The notes beneath the pieces were generated by a model. That model was given only the letters and a program-made list of their open reading frames with translations, was not told where the DNA came from and did not search any database. 64,000 nt of DNA, taken from contig CM046856.1 in assembly GCA_025617745.1 (NCBI GenBank), forward strand, positions 37,008,208-37,072,207. Reading direction: 5' to 3'. Shown here in pieces: positions 35,201 to 47,200 of this stretch. Every line of letters starts with the position of its first letter. The first letter of the stretch is position 1. The DNA is from Heliocidaris erythrogramma (Eukaryota; Echinodermata; Echinoidea; Camarodonta; Echinometridae). The position numbers and the translations under genes were made by a program.

Positions 35201-38200
35201 TAAAAGCAACACGTGGGCAGGGATGCCACTGGCAATTAGTCTCTAGGGCCGGAATTTTTTTTTTTTTTTGTGGGGGGGGGGGGGGGGGGGGGGGGGGGAG
35301 ACAAACTGTGCGCGAAGTCCCATGCGGCCAGGGTCCATATTTTTACAGTGAGTGAGTGATATGTGGTTTAAAGCCCTGTCAGCACCTAAGTGGGCTATAT
35401 CCGGGCTTAACACATATGTTTGGTTCCATTAATAGTATATTCCATAAACACTGATAAGAAAGACATGGTTACAGTCCAATGTGAACAAGAGCAGTATACT
35501 AAGAACAGTAGATAAGAGAAGATCTAAAAAAGGACCAAGCTCATATTTCATAGAAGATACGAGATCTCTTCAGAAATCCCAAAATACTAGGTATTTTGAC
35601 AGAAGAGAAGAGCTGCCTCAAGGAGGAAGCACGGAAATAGTAATTCCTGATGTGTGCGAAGTCATTGCACTCCAACAATAAGTGCTTCACTGTCAATGGA
35701 ACATGACAGCCAGCACAAATTGGGGGTGGTTCGCCGCATAAAAGAAATCTGTGGGTGATTCTAGAATGTCCGATGTGACATCGAGTAAGGACAACTTGGT
35801 CACGACGTGGCAATGGGCACGTAATCAGAGGTTCACTCAGGATTGGTTTAATTGAGTGGAACTTATTATTTATACACTCATCCCATTCAGTCTGCCAAAG
35901 ATTCAGTATGTAAGAGGATATAATTGGTTTCAAGTCTGATGAAGGGATAAAACACCGCACTGCTCGTTGGACTAGAGCAGCTTGGGCAGAAGCATCTGCC
36001 CGTTCATTCCCAGCTATGCCTACATGCCCGGGGACCCAACAAAACACAATGTCCTTATCGTCAGAGAGGGCAAAATACTGTTTAACAATGTACAGAACAA
36101 GAGGGTGATCAACTAACCTGTTGTGGATAGCTTGTAATGCCGAGATCGAGTCGGAACATATCAAGAACTGCCTATAGTCAGATTGTTCTACAGTTTCCAA
36201 GGCTAAAATGATAGCTGTGAGTTCAGCCGAGAATATAGAGAACTGGTTAGGGAGACAATAGCTCTTAGGGTGCAAGCCACTTGAGACGACTGCACAAGCT
36301 ACCCTGTTCCCATCCTTTGAACCATCTGTATACAAGTGTTTGTAATCAACAAAATCATTGCTGATGACATCAAATAATTGTTGATATCTAATGGGACTAG
36401 TGGATGACTTTGGAAATTGATTTAAATCAAATATAACTGATGGATTCTGAAAAGTCCAAGGAGGTACAGACAAAGATTCCATATGATCTACAATGCCAAT
36501 ATCAATATCGGCTGTTTCAAAGTGAGGTGCCATCCTCAAGCCAAGAGGGCGTATAGCATTTGGCTTTGAATTGTAGAAAGGCACATAGGATGAGCTAAAC
36601 ACACAGTCGTAAGCTGGATTAAATGGAGATGCTGCTAGTTTCGATACATATTGCATCATAAGTTTTATGCGACGCAGGTAGAGAGAGGGTTCTTTGGCGG
36701 CAGCATAGAGACTTTCAACAGGCGAGCTTCGGAAAGCACCGAGACTGAGACGTAGTCCCTGATGATGTATCGTATCAAGGCACTTTAAATACGATTTTCT
36801 TGCAGAGCCATAGATAATGCATCCATAGTCCAATTTGGACCGAATGATGGACCGAATGATGGAACGATAAATCCTCAAGAGTACCGTTGTATCTCCACCC
36901 CAACTGAGTTTAGAGACGACTTTCAAAAGGTTGAGAGATTTCAGGCATCTCGCCCTCAGATCCTTAATGTGAGGTATAAAAGTCAACTTCTCATCAAAAA
37001 CTAGCCCTAAGAATTTTGCCTGTTTTACCACCTTGATAAGGGTATTGTCAATAGACAGAGTTGGGTCTGGGTGCAGCGAGCGGAGATTACAGAAATGCAT
37101 ACATACGGTCTTAGATTTTGAAAATTTAAAGCCATTCTTCAAGGACCACTGGTTGATATTGTTCAAATTCATTTGTAATTGTCGTTCTATTGTGGCCATG
37201 GATTGAGATTTGAACGCTATCAGAAAATCGTCTACATAAAGTGAGCACATAACATCACCACGCAGGGAATTGACTATACTGTTAATTTTAATACTAAAAC
37301 ACGTGGGAGACAGAACACTGCCTTGTGGAACACCCATCTCCTGTCCATGAAGGTCAGACAGTGTGGATCCCACTCGTACCTGAAAAAGGCGGTTTTCCAA
37401 GAAGTGTGATATAAAGAGAGGAAGGCGTCCATGGAGATTAAAGTCAGATAGGTCCTTCATTATACCAAACTTCCAGGTGGTATCAAAAGCCTTCTCTAAG
37501 TCAAAAAATACGACTACTACATGTTGTTTCATCAAGAAAGCATCTCTGATATACGTTTCGAGACGGACTAGGTGATCTTCAGTGCTCCTATGATGCCTGA
37601 AGCCACACTGATAGTTTGTAATAAGCTTGTTTAATTCAAGAAACCACACAAGCCGATCGTTTATCATACGTTCCATTGTCTTACATAGACAACTAGTCAG
37701 TGCAATCGGTCGATAATTTATAGGATCACTGTGGTCCTTCCCCGGTTTGGGGATGGGGACAACTATTGCCTGCCTCCAGACATTAGGGAAAATACCAGAG
37801 TCCCATATTAAGTTGATTAATGTAAGGAGAACTTTAAGACACGAGACAGGTAGGCGTTTCAGAAATTGATAGTGTACAGAGTCTGGACCAGCAGACGAGT
37901 CATGGCTTTTCTGTAGAGATGTTTGCAGCTCTTCTAAAGTGAAGAGTTGATTATAATATTCAGTGTTATTAGACTTAAATTTCAACCTTTCTTTTTCTGC
38001 AATAGATTTATGATGTTGGAAAGCTGGAACGTAGTTCTGCGAAGAGGAGTTTAAAGAGAACTGGTCAGCCAGTTTATTTGCAATATCTTCATGAGAAGTA
38101 ATTGTGGTGTTATCAACTGAAAGATGCTGCAAATGCAAGGCAGAGGCCCTACCCTGTATTTTTCTCACCATCTTCCATACTGTAGAGGCTGGAGTACGTG

Positions 38201-41200
38201 AGTTTAGTTTGGAGATGTAAGATCTCCAAGTGCTGCGTTTCTTTTGACGAATTATACGTCTTGCTCTGGCTCGAGCCTGTCGATAGTTATCATGATTTAA
38301 ACCTGTGGGGCGAGCTTTAAAGAGTCGGAGGGCCTTTTTCCGTTTCTTAATGGCCTCTCTGACCTCATCATCGTACCAAGGCCGAGATACACGCTGGGGG
38401 CAGAAGATGCTTTGGGAATTGTCTGATCAGCTATAGATATAAGATCCTCTGTGAAAGTGTCAATTGGGGATTGCAGTCCCTCATAGCGTTTAGAAGTAAT
38501 TATTTTAGAGCAAAGCGAGGAATATGATTGCCAGTCTGCCTTGCGGAACTTCCATTTAGTAGACAGAGGTTTAGGGGCAGGACCTTCGTGCGACATAAAA
38601 ATCGGAAAGTGATCACTCCCATGACAATCCGTGCTGACAGACCACAAATAATCCAGAAATAATGACGGGTCACAAATGGAGAGGTCTATAGCTGAATAAG
38701 TACCATGACCTGGAGATAGATAAGTGTGAGAGCCATCATTTAATATGCATAATTCATGAGTACTAATAAAGTCTTCCAGTATTCGACCCTTATTGTTTTG
38801 ATGAGAACTCCCCCATAGAGGGTTATGACCATTAAAGTCGCCCAAAATCAGACAAGGAGAAGGAAGTTGATTGAATAAATTGTCTAGCTCGTGGATATTA
38901 AGATCATATGAAGGGGGGATGTAGATATTGCATAATGTTATCGTTTTGTGAAGAGTGACCCTTACAGCCACAGCTTGAAGAGGCGTATTAAGTTGTAGAT
39001 GTGTATGTATGATATTGTTGTTGACCAGAATCATCGAGCCGCCGGCAGCTCGATTGTTGGTTACAGTGCCATAACCATTATACATGTTGAAGCGTCTAAA
39101 GTCCACATTGTCTGCTGGCTTTAGAAGTGTTTCCTGTAGGCAGTATATGCTAGGGTCATGGTCGAGGAGCATGAGGCCAAGCTCATCATAATTTGCTCTA
39201 AAGCCACGACAATTCCATTGGACTATCTTGTGCTTTCTGAACGCCTCCGTTGTGTGTGTTATTTATTCACAGGAGCATTCCGTCTCTGTCTATTGCTAGG
39301 AGACAAGCTCCTAGATGACCTGTTTCCTTTATCGGATTTCTTTGCTTGATGCAGTTCATTATAATAGACTTCCATGTCTTCATCACCTTCATCGTCCAAA
39401 GTGGAATATTTATTTTGAAGAGAAAGGTTTTTCTCTGCTTTCTTAATTCTATTCGTTGGAATATTTGTAAGCCTACCTGAGGCTTTTTCTTGTTGTTTCC
39501 CCTTAGAGGATGGAGGGGTAGACTTTTTCCGTACTGATACTGTCGGACTGTTTCCATTAGCCTGGACATTCTGTGTACAGTCGGGCTGGGCGTAAGCTTC
39601 CATGTCCCCTACTGTTTGACAACCAGTTGATATTTTTGTCTTTGAAGACCGTTCATGTGGCAGTTTTTCTGTCAACTTTTTGGGTTCATCACTTTTGACC
39701 CAAGTTAAAGTTGTTTGACATGCAATACTTTTCGGCATCCTAGTTGATGTCAGAACTTTTGCATATGAAGGCCTGGAAGGTTGATCTGCTTCGACCCTCC
39801 TCCTGGCCTCAACAAAGGTGACGCTATTTGTCACCTTGACTTGCTGAATCTGTTTTTCTTTTTTCCACACGGGACAATCCTTAAATGAAGCCGTATGGGT
39901 ACCTTGACAGTTTTTGCATTTCGGGGTTGCATCACAATCTTTTCCATTGTGTCCAATTTCACCACATCGAAAGCAGGTCAGCTTGCCTCGGCAAGAGAGC
40001 TGGCCATGCCCATACCTTTGGCATTGGAAGCATCTCAGGGCATTGGAAGCATCTCAGGGCATTGGAAGCATCTCAGGGGATTAGGGATGTATGGATCCAC
40101 TCTCACCTTGAGGTAGCCGAGCTTTAAGGTATCCGGGAGTTTAGGTATACCAAAGGTTACAACATATGTACCTGTTGGAATGACATTGTCACCCTTCTTA
40201 ATGGTCATCCTTCTGACTGAGGTGACATGCTGAGCCTCGAGAGAGCTCGCCACATCAGCCTCATCCATACCATCCAGTTCTCGAGTTCTTATAACACCTT
40301 TACTACTATTTAAAGTTTTATGCGGAGTAACAATTACGGGCATGTCGGCCAATCGATTAATCTCGACCATTTTCCTACTTTGCACTGGGGACGCTACCTC
40401 AACAAGGAGGCTGCCCGGAGCTTTCCTCAATTTCTTGATGGATTTTACAGTCCCCACCATACCTTCCACTACCTTTTCAATCACAAAAGGAGATAAGTTG
40501 ATGATCGGTCTTGTCTCATCAGTAGAGACTATTTCAAAGAAACTCATCCAAGTACAGTTTTCTTGTTTTGGTATAGGGGTTTCGTCTGAATCAGAGTCGG
40601 TTGGAAGAGTACGTTTAAGTGTTTTATGAGATGTCGGTTTTGTTTGTTTAGAATCCATATAAGTATTTGTAAAAATTCATCACCAGTGCTCTCCACCCAC
40701 CGCGGAGCCCAACAAGGGGACGTCTACGCTGGAGGCATTTCCTTCTCTCAGCAACGCCAGAGATACAGCAGCAATATACTCCCACAAGGACATACTATCA
40801 CAAGAACATTGAGACATTGATATCCTCACAAGATTGACCCTCAAGCCACCGCTTACTGCAATTGAGATCCAGATAAAGTTATCCGACAATCTATGTTTTC
40901 AAAGAAGAGAGTAATTCAACAATAAGATCGATGCAGCCAGTCAAAGATAACATGGTCGGACCTCAATTACAGGGCTAGACGTGACCAGCCGATTGATCTG
41001 AACGGGCCTCTTCAGACCGCTCGTCTTATAGGTAGTCCGGACCAAAGAGGGAGTGTTGGTTGCATGAAGGCCGCAGCTCTCCTGCCCCCTCAGCCCCCCA
41101 GGATTCCATCTTCCCTAATTACGAGTCGCAGCTCACGACAAACAAGCCGCCTCCTTTAATCGCCTCTTACGATACGCTGGAGGAAAGCTGAGCGCTCCAT

Positions 41201-44200
41201 ATTTTTACAGCATTATTAAATCTCACTTACAGATCTAACATTACATGTCCCACAGACAAGTTCAGGTTAATCCAAATAATTTCCAAGTGTCAAAAAAGTC
41301 CCGTTACCGGTGATAAACGTACTGCGTAGAATTCACTTATCTTATATAGCGAGCGAGTTGTGCCGCTGCTAAGCGCTAGCGCATAGCGTATAGCTAGCTC
41401 ACACACAATGTGTGCAGGGAAGTCCTTTGCATGTGTGTTATCTCACTAGTTTCTGATCCAGATGTTTTGCGATATTCGCACGTCCAAACACACACGGAAC
41501 ATACTTCCAAAATTATGAAAGCGCATGTCCACAAAGTTTAGATATAGACTCTCACACCAGCAGTTTTAACAAACAATTTGTATCTTCCGTACACTACAAT
41601 ACATACATGGTAATATTCTGAAAATCACATCAAAGTCTATTCATGTTTTGTTTTTTTCTGGCGCTCTTCCAAGTTGTAGAGAAGGTCGGAGAAATATTAG
41701 AGGTTGGAAATTTGAACACCCAAAAATATAAAAAAGCCGGAATTCCGGCAATTGCCAGAAAAATGGCATCCCTACGTGGGTAGACTAGTTGACACAACTG
41801 CAGGCACTCGGATAGAAAAGGGTGCGACTTGGGTTCCGTGTGCAGTGTTTTTATGTTATTTTCCTCACACCCTTAACAGTTTAACCCATAGAATGCGGAG
41901 CGAAGGTCTCTGAGGGGACTAGAAGGACACAAAATTACTTAACTGCACAGATATCAAAGAACAAACCTCAAAGAACTCCAACGTATCTGTATAGTCAGGG
42001 TATTTGCCTCCACATGCAGCAGACTGCACAGATACACAAGCCTTCAGTAACGATGACCTAAGGTCAAAAGATCAAAGTGAGAATTTAGCAATATCAAAAG
42101 TAATGGAGGGTGCACACAGGTTTTTGCAACACACAACATCGGCTTCCAATATAAATTTTTGAAAAACTTGTTGAGTGACTTTATTGTGAGTTATATTTCA
42201 TTGGTGATGAGATGGAAGTATATTTGGTTAATATCCGTGTAGAAAACATCGACGTATTATACTGGTATGTCGATTTGAAAATATCATACAAGAGTAAGAA
42301 GAGTGCTATATTCCATCAGCTTGTGCAATATATATTTGTATCAACTTTCAAAATGTACGTATGTTTCATTTTAATGTCTAGACATGCATTGTTGAATAAA
42401 ATATTAATCACAACACTGCATGTACGTATTGCCTACCTTTTTCAAATGGGTTTCCTTAATTATGCACATTACTGCAATAAAAAAAATTACGACTTACTTG
42501 AAATCTGGAGTAGCTTTCTTGAAGAGTTTGACAATCTTGACACCACTCTGAAAGCCATCTAGAGCTGTGATGAAATCAGTGATCTTTCGTTTGCTGTAAA
42601 GGGAAAGACAGAGTTATAAGGAATCATGCAGTAACAACACAGACTAGTATGTCTCAGGTTTGAAAACACCCATGTTCCTATCAACATCTACGGGTGTAGT
42701 CATACTAGGAGAAAATTCCAGGAAATTTGATACATAGACCTTTTAATCCTCCATGTTTTTGCCAGTGTCACTGCAAAATTTTCCCAGAACATACTAGCAA
42801 TACTTTCATTAAATATTCCCATTAAAATGTGAGAAGCTTGATTCTTAGCAATTTGATTCCTGCAAGTTTCATCAGTGTGATAAAAAAAAAAAAGAATTAG
42901 GGAAGTTTGTCACTTGACTTGCACTACTTCTACAGTTGTTTGTTTTTAATAATTCTTTTTTTTTAATAATCAATTATTTTTGGTTTTTGGGAAATAGCAA
43001 TTTTTCTTATTTGGTTTAAAGTAAAATGAAAAAGGAAAAGCGAAGAAACTTGATGGAAGAGTCAGATGACAAACAAGAGAATTGATAAAGGACATTGGAA
43101 TTACAAGTAAATACGGAGAAAAAAAGAAAAAGGAAATATTTCATTAAAAAAATAAATAAACAGGAAACTGCAAACTGCAAATTGCAAGGAGACTTCTCAC
43201 CTGTAGACAGCATCTTCAAAGAAGATAGCTCTGCTGTCTGGATGGTCTGAATTCCTCTTTGAAGAGCCAAGGGTATGGATCCTGTAATATCACAACCAAA
43301 ACAATACTGAACATTAAAAGCAATATTTAGCAAAGTCCACTAAAAAAATAGTCATATTATTCCTGATGTCATAAAAATTGTCCCAAAAAATGTCACCAAT
43401 ATTTGAGCAAGAACATTGCTGTCTTAACTCTTACTGTGCCAAGGGTTTTACCTCTCTTCAAAATTTTACCAAAATGTGATCAATGCTCACTTTCAAGTGT
43501 CTCCACTTCATTAACTATTTATTATTTCACAAAATATTGTGTACATAACTTGTAAAAAATAGTGCAATATTCACAGACATAGCTGCTCGAGTCATACTCA
43601 CTTGCTCAGCAATCTCTCAAGGTCAGGTAGCTTCTTGATAAGTTCAGCGACCTCTGCTACAATGTCTGGGTTGCCACGGAGATCTTCAATGGCATCGAGT
43701 CTGCAATGACAGGTTAAGAAGACAGTGACTGAATGTAAATCACTGCACTGAATGTAAATGTACAATAAATATTGCAATATGCTGAATGTAAATCTGGATC
43801 ACTACGGATCAACATTCCAAGTGGAGTACACCGAGTAAGAAATTAAAACTAAATATTTCACTCTCGTGAACTGGATTTTTTATACAAACTTCACACCAAA
43901 TATTGCGATTCATACCTAAAGATAAAGCCAAACTCAGGCGTCAGACAAGAAATCTTGTTTCTTGAATACTGGGATGGCATCCAGTGCCTTACCTGTGCTA
44001 CATCTATAAGTGTTTATGGGACACTACTGTAAAAGTGGAAATTTTTGTGTGATTAATTTTTCGCGCTCGGCTCAGTAAAGAGAATTTCGTGTGTTTTTAA
44101 TTTTCTCCGACGCGCTAGGCTTATAGGTAAAAGAATACAAAAACTAAAATATTTGCGTGTTTTTATTTTCGCACCGCGAAATATTCCACGTTTACAGTAC

Positions 44201-47200
44201 TGGAAAGCTATGTGAATAATGTAATAGCTGTGCTCCACCTGCCTTACATTTCTGAAAAAACAGAGACATAAGACGGTGTTTCTGGCACAGTACCACTGTC
44301 CTTTGGCAAGATATGAATCTATATTTGCCACTCTCCGCCCAGGTGAAAAGAGTACGAGTAGGAAGAGTTTCTGGAATAGAGTCAACTCCAAAATCAGTAA
44401 CCTTGCTAGAGCTGGAGTGTAGTGTTGTAGTGTTGGAGTGCCTTGAGCACCTTTCGTGGTTGATATGAGCGCTATAGACGTACCCAATATTGTCATGATG
44501 ATTATTATCTCAGGTTTACCTTTGGTGAACTAGTGAACTATGATGCATGACTGGACGATGGGTTTGAATCCAACTTTTCCACATGAAAGGGGAAAAAAAT
44601 ATTATTAACTGAAAATAATATAATAACAAGATGAATGCGACTGCGTCTCCTATATGCCTCCGCCTAAATTCAGTTGATGGCTCAAACTGTTCTAGAAATA
44701 CTTGATAACGAGGCTAAAAACCAGTAATTTCATGTAATTTCATGTAAATTGACCTCTGTGACCTCTGACCTTTGACCAACTTACCCCAAAATCTAATCAG
44801 TTCATCTTTCTATGGGGATACATACTGGTACCAAGTTTGAAGTTCTTACCTCAGATAGTTCTTGAGATATCGCGGTAACGGTGCTAAAAACCAGTAATTC
44901 CATGTAATTTCATGGAAATTGACCTCTGTGACCTCTGAACTTTGACCTACCTACCCCAAAATATAATCAGTTCCTCTTTCTATGGGGATACATACTGGTA
45001 CCAAGTTTGAAGTTCTTACCTCAAATAGTTCTTCAGAAATCGCGGTAACGGTGCTAAAAACCAAGAATTTCATGTAATTTCATGTAAATTGACCTGTGAC
45101 CTCTGACCTTTGACCTACTTACCCCAAAATCTAATCAGTTCATCTTCGTATAGGGAAACATACTAGTACCAAGTTTGAAGTTCTTACCTTAAACAGTTCT
45201 TGAGATATCGCGGTAACGGTGCTAAAAACCAAGAATTTCATGTAATTTCATGTAAATTGACCTCTGTGACCTCTGACCTTTGACCTACTTACCCCAACAT
45301 CTAATCAGTTCATCTTCGTATGGGGATACATACTAGTACCAAGTGTGAGGTTCCTACCTCAAATGATTCTTCAGATATCGCGGTAACGAGAAGTGGGACG
45401 GACAGACGGACGGACAACCCGAAAACATAATGCCTCCGGCACCCACCTTCGGTGGGCGGATAAAAATATACACAAAAATATACCTATCATTAATAGACTT
45501 TGGATTGCACAGAGGGGTGCAGAGCCACTGCTTGAAGAGTCTCTTCCCGAACGGTGTTCTGCAGCGATCTAGTGTCTCCAGTAGTGTGCCCTCTCTTGTC
45601 CCTGTGCTGCTATTCTCCAGGATGTCAAGGTTACTCAGTGTAATACTGTCAAGGATCTGGGGAAGAAAAAAGTTTTCAAAATATGTATCACAGGTTGCAT
45701 AATAATTGTTTTTGGTAATTTTTTTGAGAGATTACATTGAGATTCTGAGTGTGCATATGCAGTCAATTCATTTCCTTCAATGTCCCTAGTTCTGTCTGCT
45801 AACTTAACTTGCTATCCAATTTATTCTAGAGGAGAGATGGACATTATTATAATAAAGCATTGAAACATAATTAACATTTCATGGCAATCTTACCATTCAT
45901 TACCAGCCTCAAATATGTTTGTTTTGCACTGCCACACTTTGAATGTAGATCATTTCACCAGCTGATACGCTCTATTAAAGAACATGATCCAATACAATTT
46001 AACATACACAATATGTATGCATTGAAAATGAATAATTCAATTTCTCCATGAGCGCTGTTATGACCTCGTTTAAGGTATTATCAAGGGTTTCTCACCATAT
46101 GTTGTTTCGATGTGAAGGTTGGGAGAGGTGAAGAAGGTTTGCTAGCCTCAGCATCCAGGGGTTTGTAGACCTCAAAATTCCTCATGGACAACAGCTCCTG
46201 CTCGAGACAGCACTTCTTCAGGTACCTATTTTGGGAAAGTAAAGGAATAATAGTGGTAGCTTGTCCACAAAGTCTATTTGTTTTCTCGTCCTAGCACAGC
46301 ACTTATGTCTGGCATTTTACCCCTTGTATGGAGAGAGAGGGGGAGAGAGAGGGGGAGAGAGAGGGGGAAGAGAGAGGGGGAGAGAGAGGGGGGAGAGAGA
46401 GGGGGGAGAGAGAGGGGGGGAGAGAGAGGGGGGAGAGAGGGGGGAGAGAGAGGGGGAGAGAGAGAGAGAGAGAGAGAGAAAGACCAAAAATTAGAAATGT
46501 AGGAGAGAATTGGAAATTGGAAATTGGAAAAGACAAGAAAAGATATAACAAGGAACCGACAAATAGATATATAGAATGGGATGCAAGAGAAAGAGCAAGA
46601 CAGAGGAAACAGAGAAACTCAGACATGTCATATACCTTTAGGCATCACTGTATTTCAAACCCAAATCTTTGTCTAGAATATTGAAAATCTTCTAACTCAT
46701 TTTCACAAAAGCTTGTAACATATTTCTTACCAAGTGCATGCTCCAAGAGCAGACAGAGCCATTTCACATCCTTCTTTGGGAGTCAGACCAAGAGAGTCAG
46801 CTGTGAAGAGCATCAACAATATCAAATATTTTAGAAAGAAAAGCATTATTGTTGGCACAAAGTGAGTGGTCAACATGTTCACATCAACCAAAGGTGCTCA
46901 AAGCTTCACAACTTCTTTCTTCTACACATCTTTATGATTATATTTTGTAGTTCCTTGAATTCATACCAGTTCTTTACAAATCTGTATTATTATTTTAATG
47001 CAGTCTACAGAATCTTGGTAGACATAAATGTGGAGAAAAACATGATTTACATACAAAATTTATTTTTTTCAAATCAATTCAGGGAAAGAAAGTGCAAAGC
47101 ATGTATTGCCAAAGCATAATCATATGCTTGAGATTTATAGGTATTAAACATGGCATTTTTGTGTACAAATAGTTTATTAGCTCTTAATTGTGCAGTTGAC

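Larger units (their letters stand above)
35349..41195 (-). mobile_element. Full-length RNase H-bearing LINE (I-superfamily type)
   Basis: 5847 bp between perfect 15-bp target duplications (TCCATATTTTTACAG at 35334-35348 and 41196-41210). The element runs on the minus strand, the same direction as MSH6, in intron 22. The 3' end is a short (ACTC)n tail, not poly(A). ORF1 is gag-like with CCHC knuckles; ORF2 has AP-endonuclease, RT, RNase H and a C-terminal zinc motif. RNase H plus a knuckled ORF1 fits the I/Nimb group of non-LTR elements (inference). Two lesions, one in each ORF, mark it as a recent but inactive copy. The 5' UTR is 40659-41195. Confidence 0.93.
35219..41773. mobile_element. hAT-like MITE, split by a LINE
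   Basis: The left end AGGGATGCCACTGGCAATT and right end AATTGCCAGAAAAATGGCATCCCT are inverted. The flanks ACGTGGGC (35211-35218) and ACGTGGGT (41774-41781) form an 8-bp target duplication with one mismatch, as hAT transposons make. Without the LINE and its duplicated target the element is about 690 bp. It contains a T15-GT-G27 tract at 35255-35298. It lies in MSH6 intron 22. Confidence 0.75.

Noticed and set aside
42212-42562. 116-codon plus-strand ORF
   Set aside because: It lies in MSH6 intron 21 and partly antisense to exon 21, AT-rich, with no motif.
46261-46684. Several overlapping ORFs rich in Arg, Gly and Glu (plus strand) or Ser, Leu and Pro (minus strand)
   Set aside because: They only read through the purine microsatellite in MSH6 intron 16 and show no domain.
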